Counted from the stretch's first letter, positions 1 through 11,632 are shown. The stretch: 64,000 nt of DNA from Gautieria morchelliformis (GCA_015179125.1 WHVA01000162.1:124001-188000); one strand, 5' to 3'. Notes: a model not told the origin generated them from the sequence alone. Made by a program: numbers and translations.

Positions 1-2
1 GG

Positions 3-1527
3 CATGAAGGGCAGGGCAACTGGTTTGCCTGAAGGGTCCAAGCACTGGCAAGATATTATCAGATTTTCGAAAAGCTTCCCATTCAGAAGCGTGGAGGGTC
101 TGCAAATCTGCGATCATGGCTTCATGATGAGCACATTCGGACACGCACACGTGATTGGCTCACCTCACAGAAGACAGGGGATGTCACTCCCCGCCGACTT
201 CGTCATGCACTTAATGGGATCATTTTTCCAGAGTTAAATATTACTCTCGCAAATCCTATTAGCGAGCGCACAGCTCGTCGGTGGCTGATCAAGCTTGGGT
301 GGCGTCGAACAGTTGTGCGGAAGGGGGTTTACATGGATGGGCATGAGCGCGATGATGTGGTGAAATACCGAAACAACATTTTCCTACCATTGATTGCTCA
401 GTTTGAAGCTCGGATGGCAAAACATGAAGGGCCTGACTTGAAGAAGATCATGCCGGAATTGCAACAAGGACAGCGACGGATTATTATCCAGTACCATGAC
501 GAGTCCTGTTTTCATGCAAATGATGAGGCACCAAGTCTTTGGTTGCGAGAAAGCGAGCAGCCACTTCGTAAAAAAGGCCGAGGCAGGTTAATTCATGTTT
601 CAGATTTCATTAATGAAGAGGATGGCCGGCTCGTGCTTTTGGATGAAGATGGCCAAATTGTCCAGGATGCTCGAAAGATAATTTATCCGGGTGCAAATGG
701 TGACCCTTGGTGGGATACCAAACAACTTATGGAGCAGATAAGAACTGCAATCCGAATTTTCGAGACTGCCCATCCTGACTGCCAAGCCTTGTTTATTTTT
801 GATCAGTCATCTGCCCATGCTTCTTTGCCCCCAGATGCACTGAAAGCTTTTGAAATGAATAAATCTGACGGTGGAAGGCAACGCAAGCAGCGCGACACAC
901 TAATTCCTCAATCAAATCCCGACCCTCACTTCCAAGGACAGCCACAGCAGATGACGACATTATCTGGGCAACCGAAGGGCTTGCAGGCTGTTCTTAAAGA
1001 ACGGGGATTTGAGGTCTCGCACTTGAAAGCCAAGTGTGCACCAGTCTGCCCTTTTGAGAGCCAGAACTGCTGCATGGCTAGGCTTCTCTCTCAGCAAGAA
1101 GATTTTGTCAATCAAGAATCAATGATTGAGATACTGATCAAAGGTGCAGGCCATGAGTGTATTTTCCTTCCAAAATTTCACTGTGAGCTGAACCCCATTG
1201 AAATGGTGAGTAATTTTCTGCTAATTGAATACTAATCTAACAAGTGTCTCTAAGTACTGGGGATGGTGCAAATACCGATACCGGGAGCAGCCTAAAAACA
1301 ATTTTGCAGAGGCTAAAGCATGTGCACTGGAAGTTCTTGATGCATGCCCTGCAGACGTCATTCGGAGATTTATTAATCGGTCATGGAGATTCATAGATGC
1401 TTACCAAAAAGGCTTGAAAGGGGAGGCTGCGGCATGGGTTGTGCGCAAGCAGAGAAGTCATAGATCAGTGTCAGAAAGTGCAATGAAGGCACTTGAAGCT
1501 CAGGCAAAGGGTAAATCAATGTATTAA
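3..1527 (+). CDS. Tc1/mariner-type (IS630 superfamily) transposase, 5' end outside window
   Basis: This encodes a DDE transposase that would cut and reinsert its own element. The reading frame enters from the left edge. The catalytic triad appears as HDES (about 498), FDQSSAH (about 798) and LNPIE (about 1191), the order expected for IS630/Tc1/mariner enzymes. A 49-nt intron at 1206-1254 (GTGAGT, a CTAAT branch-like site, TAAG) joins NPIEM to YWGWCKYRYR, so the protein runs on to a TAA-type end at 1527. The upstream frame reads RTRDWLTSQKTGDVTPRR, a plausible DNA-binding region. An in-frame TGA lies at 30-32; it could be a CGA-to-TGA mutation or lie in an unrecognised intron. Terminal inverted repeats were not identified, so the element's ends are unknown. 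Activity cannot be judged because the N-terminus is missing. Confidence 0.85.
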
Positions 1528-3180
1528 TAGTGCTCAGAACCCATACTAGAAGTGCGGAGCGTTTCCCGCAGCAACCTTGCTCGATTCAGTATGGAACCAC
1601 GATCTATCATTATCAAAGCATCTGTATTAATAGATTACTGTCTAGGTGAAGGAACTGAACGAAAAAAAAACCAAAAGCTGGTGGGAAAAGATGAGAAGAG
1701 ACAGGAGAATGGAGGAAGCGAGGGACAGTGAACAAAAAACAAAAACAGTAGAATAGAAAACATTAGAAAGCAAATACACCACAGTAAACAGGACGCACAC
1801 ACGCGTATATCACCATACACCAGGAGATAAAACGGCACTCAAAGACAGAAGGCGCGACGCGTGTATTACCTCGTACCGCTACATAGGTCGACACGAAGGA
1901 CAGATATCGCGAGGCATATGATACCTGGTATGGAAACACACCTCACATCGCACATAATCCACAGCAGGACCCAACAGGCCACTGGTTGTCACGCGACGTA
2001 GCTCAGCGCGAGTCCAGATAGCCTGCAGGGGGCCAAGGAAGTAGTACCGAAAACAGGCAGAAGCAAAGGATATATAGGACAGAAGCGCCGAAAATGGGAA
2101 AAAGCGAGGGATACAACTTATACGAACATGAACATGAACCTGTCGCGAATCCTGACGACATTTAGGGGTTGGGAGAAGACGCGAGCAAGGTAATAGAGTC
2201 AAAATTTTGCCCAAAAGTTTGGCCGGTACCTAAAACCCGTGGGAAAATTAAGGTAAGGCTGTTTTTGGAAGCTTTCGAGGGTTGCGAGTCCGATTCTGAA
2301 GTCAGATTTGGGCAAAAATTATTTCTCAACCCGCTGTGAAATAGGCGGGCTTTCAGTGTCCGCAACTGTACAAACTCTTAGTATCACCTTGTACTATTCA
2401 CTTGAGAGCTCGTCCCAGGCTCCACTCCACATCCCCCTATATCTTTGAGTCACGAATCGTACATATCGTATCGACGCCGAGTCTTTTCTAGTAGTCAAAT
2501 AGTACCAACAAATGTAACTACCTAGGAAGAAGAATAACAGTAGCTTCACCTCCCCACCGTCTCGAGACTCCCGACTGAAATCGTTCCCGTAGCATACGCA
2601 GCTCTCTCAACATTCAGACCTCTATTTGATTCAGCTTCTCCCGAAGCTTGAATCACATCTCTATACGAAAATTAAAACGCATTTAGAGCAACTCTTATCA
2701 TGCATGGAAGGGCGAGCGGCGGCCGGTAGGGGTCCTGTGGCGGTAGCGGTAGCCCCCCGATGAGAGCTTTCGTCGGCCGGCTCGAAACCGCTACACAGTA
2801 CACACCCGTCTCCCCTGGCAGCCCTCTTCCCTACCTACCCAGCAGAAGCCCAATCTTCGGAACGGCTGTCTGTGTCTGCGGTATATAGGTGCAAAGGTTG
2901 TGTGTGGTCTGCCCAGCGGCGCTCAGCTAGGCTCTGTTAATTGGACGCGCGCAGCTACCGTACCCGCGGCTTACCATAATTCGCGCGCAGGTAGCGTAGC
3001 ATAGCTAAATACATGCCCGCACGCAAGGGTTGGACGGAAAAAGTGGCAGGATGGCTGATGACGGCTCCATAATTGAATAAGGCCAATATTTACAGTAACC
3101 AATGAGGCAGCACGTGGAGAGGCGTTATGTATAACAGTCTGTGGTATCATCAATACTAGATTTTCAAATAGCTGCGCTAA
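1528..3180. other. Intergenic stretch without a recognisable gene
   Basis: Only short open frames are present. A purine-rich run occupies about 1655-1760. About 2705-2790 is GC-rich with repeated GGCGGTAGC-like words. Part of it may be the 3' flank of the transposon ending near 1527, and the right end is the 3' side of the minus-strand gene ending at 3181. I see no coding signal that survives comparison of frames. Confidence 0.5.
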
Positions 3181-5100
3181 TCAAGGTTTTGGGATGGGGA
3201 ATGATACTAAGCCAATGGGCTCGGGCCGGAAACAGTTATTGTCACGATCGACATCCAGAGAATAGCACGGAATGGGATAACCGAATTGGGCATGGGTCGC
3301 CATTTTCGTCTTACCAGTCCGCGTAGCTTCCTCCGAACGTTGAGGAGGGTTTTCTTTGCCCACCGGCTCACGCTTTTTTGTGTACCGGTTCCATCTCGAG
3401 GGTGGCTTTGCGAGGCTTAGGGGGTCGCCCCCGTTTTCTGAATCAGCGCCACGTACGTTGCTTCTCCGTGGGATCAACTCAGATGGGCTCAGGGGGAAGG
3501 CATCCCAGTGTTGGTCTAGAGGCTCCCAGCCCATGCGGTCTTCCACAGGGTCCTTGCGCGCACGCTTAAGTGGAGGTGGGGTTATAGGGATGGGGATGGG
3601 TCCGGGGCCAATTAAGTGTGCACCATTGGCGAGGCGTGCGCGGTACAGACGCTGTGCCTGCTCGACAGCGACGCAGTCAAGATGTTTTTCCCGCGGGACC
3701 TACAATACAAAACGAGGAGTGCATAAATAACGGAGCCGGCTCGTGAGAAGAATGCAAATGCGAATGCAAATAGGTGTAGGTGGCAAGGGGCGGGAGGAGG
3801 GAGGAGGGCGGGTGCGGGTTATGGTTATGGTTATGATGCGCGGTACAAGGCCATGACGGCATTAGGACTGGTCTCCACCAGGTCGGCGACCAAGAGCAGC
3901 TCGTCGTTATGGCACGGAGCGTCAGAGGTACTAACCTGCTCCATCATGATCGTATTTTCGGTGCGGCACGCGTCGAGCGTCCAATACGTAAACAGCTCCA
4001 ACACGGACTTGGGCTTCGCATCCCATGGCGTTGTCGGCGTCACAAACCCAGTCGTGTAGTCTTATCAATTATCATGTCAGAAAATAAAAAGGTTCGTAAA
4101 TTGGCACTTGACTTACAGGTGGAAAAAGCGCCAAAGGCCCACTGCTGGTAGCTAGTAAGGACAAAGTGATGGCACTCATGTATGAAACAGAGGTCGTGGA
4201 GCTGGTTTATGTTTATCGACTGTTAGTATCTTGGATTCAGCATGATCGAAAAATAACACGTACATACGCCCACATGCGGTCGGCATTACGCCATGGCGGG
4301 TCATTCGACAAGCCATCCCGGCTCGTGCTACCATCAGAAAACTGCGATAATAATAATCAGCCAGGCCTCGCAACGCGTCATGCGTTATCGCAGCGCGGAG
4401 AAAGAACGCACCGCCTGCATCGTGGTGAAGTCCTCAAAGTCCTGCGGCGAGAAATTCCACGGCGGCAGCGCGATCACCACGCATTTCACGGCGGACATGG
4501 CGCCTGACGCATCGAAGGTGCAGAAATACACGGGGTCGACTTTCTGCGCGTTGAGGATGGCGGTCCGCGCGGGCGTGTAGAACGCGTGGTCGCGGAGCTC
4601 GGGGTTGATGGTGTGCACGAGCTGCTGCACGTTCTTGATGGGCCCGCGCTCGATCACGAACAGCGCGCTGCTGGGCGCGTGGACTTCGTAGGGGTTGCCG
4701 AGAAACATGCTTTCGACGTCTTTGGCGGGGACCTGGGACGACAGCTTCATCGTCGTGAACGCTTCGCCGTTTCCGATGGGGTCTTTGAAGTTGCTAAAGA
4801 CTGTTTAATTAATTAATCAGTTCGCTGGCGAAGGCCCAAAATACAAAAATACAAAAATACAAAAATACACTCACACGACGTGACCTCGTCATCTAAGCAT
4901 TCAAAAGCCTTTATTTCCTCCAGGTTCCGATATCCCCCGGGGCGCATCTGGAGCGGTATCATCGTGCTCCGGCCTTTGGGCGGGGGCATGCGTGGCGCGC
5001 GCTCCCCGAGGATCATCGGTTGGAGCGTGAGCCCGTTGAGAAAGTGTTCCAGGTTGAACTGGGGATCGCACTCGGGTTTCGTGGTCGTGGTGTCTGTCAT
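3181..5100 (-). CDS. Six-exon nuclear-type protein of unknown function, copy A (453 aa)
   Basis: I do not recognise a named domain. My model has exons 5100-4875, 4800-4412, 4341-4264, 4141-4117, 4060-3936 and 3699-3181, with intron phases 1,0,0,1,0 and GT-AG borders throughout. It starts MTDTTTTKPECDPQFNLEHF. Blocks shared with the copy at 17159-18942 are FNLEHFLNGLTLQP near the N-terminus, PPWNFSPQDFEDFT (about residue 190), NADRMWAYWAFGAFS (about 225-240) and SVLELFTYW (about 260). A basic stretch PPPLKRARKD near residue 325 looks like a nuclear localisation signal, and the C-terminal third is polar and low in complexity. The identical exon-4 and exon-5 lengths (25 and 125 nt) in both copies argue strongly that the model is right. 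Function is not inferred; the basic tail only suggests a nuclear role. Acceptor choice for exon 4 was guided by the paralogue. Confidence 0.78.
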
Positions 5101-5349
5101 CGTTTCGAGAAGTGAATGGCGTGTCAGGGAGCGTCAAACGTCAAACAGTGGGGAGATGGTTGAAGAAGATGACCAGCGGCAGTTCTTATAAAATACGGGG
5201 CAGCGCCGCCACGTGGCGTTTTTTCCCCTTCATGGATTGATTTGTCGTTCAATAAGTACCACAAAAACGATACTGGCCACAATAAATAACAAGGCACCCG
5301 ACAGACAAAGGGTGGAACAATACTTTGGTTCCGCGGCGCTTGTGCGCTA

Positions 5350-5460
5350 ACAACAATGGGGCAGGCAACTGACGCCGGTTGTATTTGGACCGTACAGCCG
5401 GCTGTAAATACATGTACGACCTGCTGTAATATACACGCGCGCTTAGACACAGCGCGCATT
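5350..5460 (-). repeat. Distal flank of minisatellite element, copy 1
   Basis: This flank matches 12830-12925 in inverted orientation. The shared part holds the 12-bp palindrome ACAGCCGGCTGT and a conserved ATACATGTACGACCTGCTG stretch. Its presence next to both arrays shows that the arrays belong to a duplicated unit with defined flanks rather than being independent simple repeats. Confidence 0.8.
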
Positions 5461-5474
5461 TATGGTGCACATGC

Positions 5475-6290
5475 CCCGTCTCCCAACCGGCCTCCACGTA
5501 CGGTGTGCGCGCACCGAAGCCGGCGTCCACGTACGGTGCACCCGCACCGTCCCTGGCCTCCACGTACGGTGCACCCGCACCATCCCCGGCCTCCACGTAC
5601 GGTGCCCAGGCACTGAAGCCGCCTCGCAGTACGGTGCACACGCACCATCCCTGGGCTCCAAGTACGGTGCCCCCGCACTGAAGCCGCCTCGCAGTACGGT
5701 GCACACGCACCATCCCCGGCCTCCACGTACGGTGCACACGCACTGAAGCCGCCTCGCAGTACGGTGCACACGCACCATCCCTGGGCTCCAAGTACGGTGC
5801 ACGACCACCGAAGCCGGTCTCCACGTACGGTGCACACGCACCATCCCCGGCCTCCACGTACGGTGCACACGCACTGAAGCCGCCTCGCAGTACGGTGCAC
5901 ACGCACCATCCCTGGGCTCCAAGTACGGTGCACGACCGCTGAAGCCGCCTCGCAATACGGTGCACGCGCACCGAAGCCGGCGTCCACGTACCGTGCCCAA
6001 CCCGGCTCCACGTACCGTGCACACGCACCATCTCCGGCCTCCACGTACGGTGCACCCGCACCATCCCCGGCCTCCACGTACGGTGCACACGCACTGAAGC
6101 CGCCTCGCAGTACGGTGCACACGCACCGAAGCCGGCCTTCACGTACGGTGCCCAACCCGGCTCCACGTACCGTGCACACGCACCATCTCCAGCCCCAACG
6201 TACGGTGCCCAACGCAGCTCCACGTAGCGTGCACACGCACCCTACCGGCCCCAACGTACGGTGCACAAGCCGCGGGTTCCGCCGCCATCT
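5475..6290 (-). repeat. GC-rich ~33-bp minisatellite array 1, about 25 units
   Basis: Each unit has a conserved core, TACGGTGCACACGCAC or a close variant with the palindrome GTGCAC, followed by one of a few linker types. On the plus strand these are CATCCCCGGCCTCCACG (a), TGAAGCCGCCTCGCAG (b), CGAAGCCGGCGTCCACG (c), CATCCCTGGGCTCCAAG (d) and a short form of about 24 bp in total (e). Linkers mix in irregular order, with a-b-d recurring several times. Unit lengths of 33, 32 and 24 bp and the lack of stop words leave long open frames on both strands; these are an effect of composition, not genes. Array 2 at 11633-12800 is the same family in the opposite orientation. On its right the array runs straight into a relic of a patatin gene's 5' end. 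Confidence 0.93.
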
Positions 6291-6615
6291 CCTGAGGTAG
6301 AAGGCGGTAGTTAGAAGGTGGTAAGTAATAGGCGTGAAAGCATGAGCCAGTGAACGGCACCTCAGGCGGCCACACTCAAGGTCATCAGCTTGCGCTGTGG
6401 GGTTGAATCGATGGCCGTTCTCCCTGCGGCAAGATGAGAGGTAGACAGTGACTGGACATTTCATGAATATAGTCTGTCCCCCTGATTATTTATGGACCCG
6501 CAATGAACTTTGCTCACCGGTGACCGTACCCAAGACGCAGTGAGAAGCAAACATGCGTGGCGTGCGACGCGTTGATCACGTGACACGCTGGAGACACGCG
6601 TGGCATCCTGATCAC
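6270..6615 (-). pseudogene. Relic 1: promoter and 5' end of a patatin-type NLR gene
   Basis: Read on the minus strand, this stretch aligns by eye with 38780-39090, the promoter and first two exons of the NLR gene. Shared words include AAATAATCA followed by GGGACTGACTA or GGGACAGACTA, CTTGCCGCAGG, ACCACCTTCTAACTACC before the acceptor, and GGCGGCGGAACCCGCGGCTTGT-like coding for the patatin GGGxRG oxyanion loop. Coding similarity stops at that loop, where array 1 begins at about 6287. It is too diverged and too short to make a protein. A third copy lies at 11225-11560. Confidence 0.75.
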
Positions 6616-6976
6616 GTGCATGTTCCGAGGGGGATGCCCACGTTCACCTGGGCCTCATCCACGCGGTACTGGTCCTCAGATGTACCACCAATGCCATTGA
6701 GATTGATGTATATCTCTTTGGCATGAATATATATTTATTAATGTCTTGGAACGCACTCTAAGGGGGAAATGAAAGGACCTGGATCAGGTCTTTTCTAACA
6801 TGGCATCCATGTTAGCATCTGCACGTGTGCGGTGTGCGCATTAGGATTTTAAGCAATGGATGGATGAACCAAGTTGAGATTCACGCACTTGCACTGCGTG
6901 TGCGTATTCTAAGCCATGAAAGCACCTGGGTCGTCGGGTGAGGCGCATGTCCAGTGTATGTGGGCATGGAGTACAA
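6616..6976. other. Non-coding stretch between relic 1 and the KDZ element
   Basis: This short region has several CACGTG-like words and an AT-rich patch at about 6725-6745, and no open frame of note. It may contain the 3' end of the KDZ transposon, but no terminal repeat was recognised. Confidence 0.35.
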
Positions 6977-7042
6977 ATTAATCTCTGTAATTCATAGAGC
7001 AGGAATCACATTAATCTCTGTAATTCATAGAGCAGGAATCAC
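6977..7042 (+). repeat. Exact 33-bp tandem duplication (two copies)
   Basis: The unit starting ATTAATCTCTGTAATTCA at 6977 is repeated without change from 7010 to 7042 and followed by ATTAAAC. It is a recent slippage-type duplication in the 3' flank of the KDZ transposase. Confidence 0.95.
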
Positions 7043-7108
7043 ATTAAACTAAGCTATCCAGAGTAAGAACAAATGAGAGTCTGTCAGTTGGGGATGGGCC
7101 CCATTGGT

Positions 7109-8457
7109 CTATCCCATCACCATGCGCTGGATTTCAGCCTGTTCCATACACTTACAAAGACCTGAGTGTATACTATGGCCCGTCATGTAGCTCACCCCTT
7201 TGCGTATGCGGTTGAGCCCGCTGTTACCACACTCAGCCGCACTCGTGTTCACGGCAGCAAGGCGTGGGTCGGGAGCTGCGTAAGTTGACAAGAACGAGGA
7301 AGATGAGCACTTGGTATGACCTCCAGAGTGAAAAGAATCCACGGCAAAGAGGGTGTCTCCAAAGAAGGCAGGCTCACGTGTCATGCAATATGGTGCGAGA
7401 GCGCAGGCGAAATCATACACGACGAGTTTGGGGGCAGCCTCCCACCTCATGAACAACGCGGAAAAGACATCGTTGCGTCCCTCACCACTTGGGATGCAAT
7501 GGAAACCATAGCAGACAGAGTGCGTGCACAAGCAGCACATGATGCCACTGGTTAGACCCTGCGTTTTGTAGCTCCCGAAAAACTTCGAGCACTTCCCACC
7601 GCGGTCACCTGAGGGCTCATTTCGGGTGTCATGGCGCAGCAGTGGGTAGGAGGGGCGCTGTGTGTACCATGTCCCAGTCTGGCGACATTGTGTGAACATC
7701 TGCCGCCCTGGCTGTTAGAGCAGTGACTCACCTGCCACCAGTCCAAGGCCTCCATGGATGCAGAAGGTGATTGCGTGCGGTCTGCACCAAGGACCAGCTG
7801 CCACACTTCTCGGGAGCGCACGAGGACCCATGCAAACACGTCGTATGCCACACAAGGCAACATGGGATTCTCTGACTGCCACACAGTGACGAGGTTACTG
7901 ATTGCTGGGACACTGGACAGAATGGATGCAGAGTGGTGACCACCTTCAGTGATTAACCCTACGTTATGGAAGACTTCGACTGACACAAAGGGTCTGCTGG
8001 AACCATGTATCATGTACCTTCTCACGACTCCTTGTGTCCACATGCTGAACGGGGTTTCAGCGAGTGTGTACGCACTAGTGTATTCATCTAGGAGGTCATG
8101 CGTAAACATGGAGTGATTGTTGTAATTAAACAGGCCCAGTGTGCCCAGGTCTGGGCCGCAAGAACGCCGCGCGCGCGCAGGGCAACTGGTGCATCGCACC
8201 ACCTGCATGACACGGTCCAAAGTGCATGTCAGGGTGTAAATCGTGCACTCAAGGGGTTTGATGCCCTGGTGTCCCGGCATGACTGTTATCTGAGGGTGCC
8301 ATGCGCACCGTGAGCTTGCCTTGAGTGCAAACAGGGCCGGGGGACAGAGCGCCGTGTGCGCGAGTGAGTCACAGCTATCCTTGCCTGGGAGGGCCACCCA
8401 CACAGGGAGCGGGACTGTGTGGTAAGACACAGATCGCTCACAGTCAGCGGAGGTCAC
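7109..8457 (-). CDS. KDZ (Kyakuja-Dileera-Zisupton) transposase, CxC-associated, broken
   Basis: This is a transposase of the KDZ superfamily common in basidiomycetes. On the minus strand the N-terminal part shows Cys pairs (CTSCPARARRSC) followed by GPDLGTLGLFNYNN, LLDEYTSAYT and AETPFSMW, the block typical of CxC-type KDZ proteins. The catalytic half follows at 7640-7118. It contains GLTSGIMCCLCTHSVCYGFH, VVYDFACALAPYC (catalytic Asp), VDSFHSGGHTKC and NTSAAECGNSGLNRIRK (catalytic Glu). The two halves lie in different frames, joined either by introns around 7700-7960 or by a frameshift; I could not fix this by eye, so I regard the copy as probably broken. It lies between two inverted patatin-gene relics. 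Its 5' end above 8457 is uncertain. Confidence 0.85.
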
Positions 8458-9450
8458 TCTGGGGCAAGATCAGGGATGGGGATGAGGTTGCCCGTTGTGG
8501 GGGGCATGTCGACCCGATCTGTGCATCAGATTGCGGCGAGGCGGTTGCAACCATAGGTATCATCGCACGCACCAGGTACAGCAGTGCCCATCAGTGGCAC
8601 CCCTTGCTTGGGTGTCATTGCCTGAGTGAGCTTGGGGTTGCTGGCCCGCAGCAGGTACAAGTGCTGCCACGTCTGGGCAATGTGAGGGCAATCCCCGCTG
8701 GTGGCATGGTGGTCACAGTGCCACACCCCAGGGTCTCCCTCATCACCTCGGTGTGTGAATAAAGCCCGGCCTTTAAGTCCTGGCCCATGGCCACATCGTG
8801 TGTAGCGGGCGCGGGCGCGCGGTGATGCGTTTGTGTTGTACCGAACCTCGCACGCGTTCGTGATGTCACGACATGGGCGGTAGTGCAATCCCGGCGGCGG
8901 GAGGCCCTGGACCTCAGCAAGGCTCTGAGGCAGCTGGAGGGTGAGCACCAGCAAGTGGTGCTCAAAAAAGACCGCACTGAGGCTCTCGTCTCGGCCTACG
9001 AGGCCGAATTTGGCCACCTCCCAATGTGCACTAGGCGCCCTCATGGGGCCTAGGGCGAGCCTGATCAGCACTCACCTGCCATGCTTGATTGGCGGCCTTT
9101 GCAGACCATGGACATATGAGCCCCCCATCATTCCCCTCCATAAATAGCATATGTTGTAGCTCCATATCCCACAAACAATGACGAGCAACGGTGTTTGTAG
9201 ACCATTGAAAGAAGCAGATATAATTTCCGCTCCATACCTGACCAATGTGGCCTAGGAGCCTGCCGCATTGGCACCATCTCCCACTCCCCATACGCCCATG
9301 TTCCCCGCCTGTCTTCATCCCTTTGACATCTCCCAGATGTCCCAACCCAACACCTCACATAGCCCCGAGGACATTGAGAGGCAACTTGTGGCCGCGTGTG
9401 ACCAACTGGGGCGGCCCCGTCGGGACCTATCCCACAGCATGACCTAATAA
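8458..9450. other. Probable 5' part of the KDZ element with a coiled-coil ORF fragment on the plus strand
   Basis: There are no clear gene borders here. On the plus strand, 8880-9056 reads a charged, helix-forming segment with ALRQLEGEHQQVVLKKDR and ALVSAYEAEFGHLP, ending at a TAG. This looks like real coding sequence with heptad character, without a visible start. The opposite strand is also open (8526-9071). I take this as a transposon-derived fragment, possibly a second ORF or another element's C-terminus, and cannot assign a family. Confidence 0.35.
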
Positions 9451-9454
9451 TGTC

Positions 9455-9645
9455 ACTTGATATCCCATTTCAGTCCCGAACATACCTTTTGTGTCCCCTT
9501 GTTTTACCACTAGTGTCCCTGAAAAATTGCTTTTGTGTCGAGTCCACTATTCTATTTCTGTCCCTGTGCAACTCCAATTCTGTCACACTGTGGATGAGTT
9601 TCTGTCACACCACTATCACATTTCTGTCCCGACTTTTAGCTGCTA
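9455..9645. repeat. Cluster of degenerate TNTGTCCC motifs
   Basis: Variants such as TTTTGTGTCCCC, TAGTGTCCC, TTTCTGTCCC and ATTCTGTCAC recur about eight times in 190 bp. Irregularly spaced short direct repeats of this kind are typical of the subterminal region of a DNA transposon. The cluster lies upstream of the KDZ transposase, so it may be that element's 5' end. Confidence 0.5.
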
Positions 9646-9699
9646 CCCAGCCGCTGCGTCAAATTCTATATATGCAGGCTCGGTCTCATCCCTAAAACC

Positions 9700-11019
9700 A
9701 GGAGGGTTGGGGATAATTGTCAGATCCTAGGTAGGTGACCTGGTTGGTGAGTAAATTAGCTATTTCTCAATACTTGGATCTCAGAGTTGCATCACTCTAA
9801 TTGTGACCAAAAGACCTTCGATCCAACCCAAGAATTTTTGTAAGCAAATCCGATTGTTCTCAGGCCTGAATTTTCGGCCATCCCTGCCCTGGCATGTTTC
9901 TCTCTGATGATGTCATGGGCCTCCCCACCGCAATGTCCGCCAGGAGGCAACGCGCGGCCTTATCAATAGCTGGAGGCCGTCAAAGTGTTTTCCAAAGTGA
10001 GTACCCTCTTGCATCATCCTAATTGCACCAGAGGCTCATTTTGTCTGTAGCTGTGTTGGCGGCCTATATGGACGCACTAGAAAACAAAGTGTGCAGCCTC
10101 AAATGTAGGCGTGAGTCATCCTTGGATGCGTTCATCCTTGACCTGATGCTCAGTGGGACAGTGTAAGAAAAGACGCCAATTCCATGTCTTCTGAAGATCA
10201 TGATGATCGAGTTCATACAATGTCCACATGCAAAGTTTCACGCCAGCAGGCTCCACGTAAAACTCCTCCCCCAAATGACAGTACCACCAAAGTCATAGCG
10301 GAACTCGAGCCTGCGAATCTCCCCCCACTGCCTCCATCCCCTATACCGTCAGCAGTCTCGCAAGTAGTTTCTGAGATTGGATGTGATTCAACTACCTTAG
10401 TGCAAGAAGTCAGGCAGCACCAACGAAGCATGGCAGTCGAGGGTCATCAACTGCTCAAAAATACTCAGGGGGTATGTTAAATGATCTATGCAGCTTTTTG
10501 ACACGACGACTCAATTTATGTGCTTGTCTACCTTATTTGACCACGCACCATTGATTCCAGCATGTGGACAATGGCTGCATCTCTCATGAGAACAATGGGG
10601 CTCGCTGTTCATATAACATGTCAGACTGCATTTCATCTTTCTCTCCAGAACTAAGAACCGTGCTCAGATGTCCCAGAGACAATGAGGGTGCAGAGGGCCA
10701 GGGCGCCCTGCGCTGAAACGGTATCCGCATGGACGTCAAGACTGAAATCCACTGAAATCCCGGCTTCTCCTCAGTCTTCTACTCTGACACCCTGTGAAGT
10801 TCAATCAATGGACAAATAGTAATACTAAATTGACACAGCCATCGAACCCCTGCCATAATATATTATGCACAACGATGCAGGATAAAGCTGCAAACATGAA
10901 TCACAGGTACTCGGTGGTGTTGCTTATCACAGCGAGAATATAATAAATAGTTCTGGTTGTATTGTTGTCTGTGCCACCGTGCACGTGACCCACCAACGGT
11001 CAGGAAAGCGTCACAACCT
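9700..11019. other. Mostly non-coding; one small ORF at 10184-10480
   Basis: The plus-strand frame at 10184-10480 (98 aa) contains VSRQQAPRKTPPPNDS and NLPPLPPSPIP and runs to NTQG just before a possible GTATGT donor at about 10471. Another short plus frame at 10050-10165 reads AAYMDALENKVCSLK. These could be exons of one degraded gene or transposon ORF. I recognise neither, and no continuous model can be built. Confidence 0.3.
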
Positions 11020-11029
11020 CCTGGTACGT

Positions 11030-11220
11030 ACAATGGAGGTATTATGGTTTGGACATTTTTCTGAGTATCTACAGGCTCATAGCTTCTAAACAAGACCTGG
11101 TTGATAGAATTTGAGCCAGTGTGAAAGGAGCTACTAATACTCTTGACAATTGCACAGGACAGACACGCGATGTCGGCGACCGAAATGCGATATGAAATGA
11201 CATTATTCATTTTAGCTATC
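11030..11220 (-). repeat. Dispersed repeat R1, copy 1
   Basis: The reverse complement matches 35634-35795 closely. Shared words include ATGTCATTTCATATC, CATTTC then GTCGCCGACATCGCGTG, GAGTATTAGTAGCTCCTTTC and GAGCCTGTA followed by ATACTCAGAAAAATGTC. The copies are in opposite orientation. A 115-aa open frame (10863-11210, minus) covers this copy, but the other copy does not keep the frame, so coding is doubtful. Confidence 0.8.
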
Positions 11221-11224
11221 CCAC

Positions 11225-11560
11225 GGGTGGGGACGTGTCACGTGGTATCACGTGATCCCTCAGCGACACGCGTCGCATGTTTGCCTTCCACTCCGTCTTT
11301 GGTACGGTCAACGGTATGACAAGTTCAATCAAGGACCGTAAAACCCAAGGGGACTCACTAATTTATGATTCTTGATGGATATGTCAAATCCCTCAGGGGC
11401 CAGACCACAAGGATGTACCCCCACGGCGCAATCAATCCAATGAGCACGAGCATGCCCGCCTTAGGAGGCATCCCCTCGGTAATGACCTCACGTCCGTTAG
11501 CTGGCCCCTTCCGCCTCGCGCAGCAGAAGGCGGCGGGATCCGTGGCTGGTCCGAACTCGT
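11225..11560 (+). pseudogene. Relic 2: promoter and 5' end of a patatin-type NLR gene
   Basis: This stretch aligns with 38780-39090 and, inverted, with relic 1. Shared words include CCGTCTTTGGTAC, AAGGGGACTCACTA, GTCAAATCCCT, a GTAATG donor (about 11479) and GGCGGCGGGATCCGTGGC, which encodes GGGIRG, the patatin oxyanion loop, followed by SEL. The promoter part also holds the palindrome ATCACGTGAT. Similarity to the NLR coding exon stops soon after the loop, and array 2 begins about 70 bp further on. It is a truncated gene end, not a functional gene. Confidence 0.8.
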
Positions 11561-11632
11561 CTGCCCAAGCGCCGCCCTTTCCGCGCTCTCTCAGACGAAG
11601 AGGAACCCCTGGGGACACCACTTTGGGTCTAG

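Noticed and set aside
1635-2365. Several minus-strand ORFs of 67-111 aa.
   Set aside because: They overlap each other in different frames, show no motifs and lie in purine-rich or mixed sequence without splice signals that link them.
5475-6290. The alternating core/linker layout resembles a CRISPR array.
   Set aside because: The linkers are drawn from a few recurring types instead of being unique, the host is a fungus, and no cas-like gene is present. It is a minisatellite.
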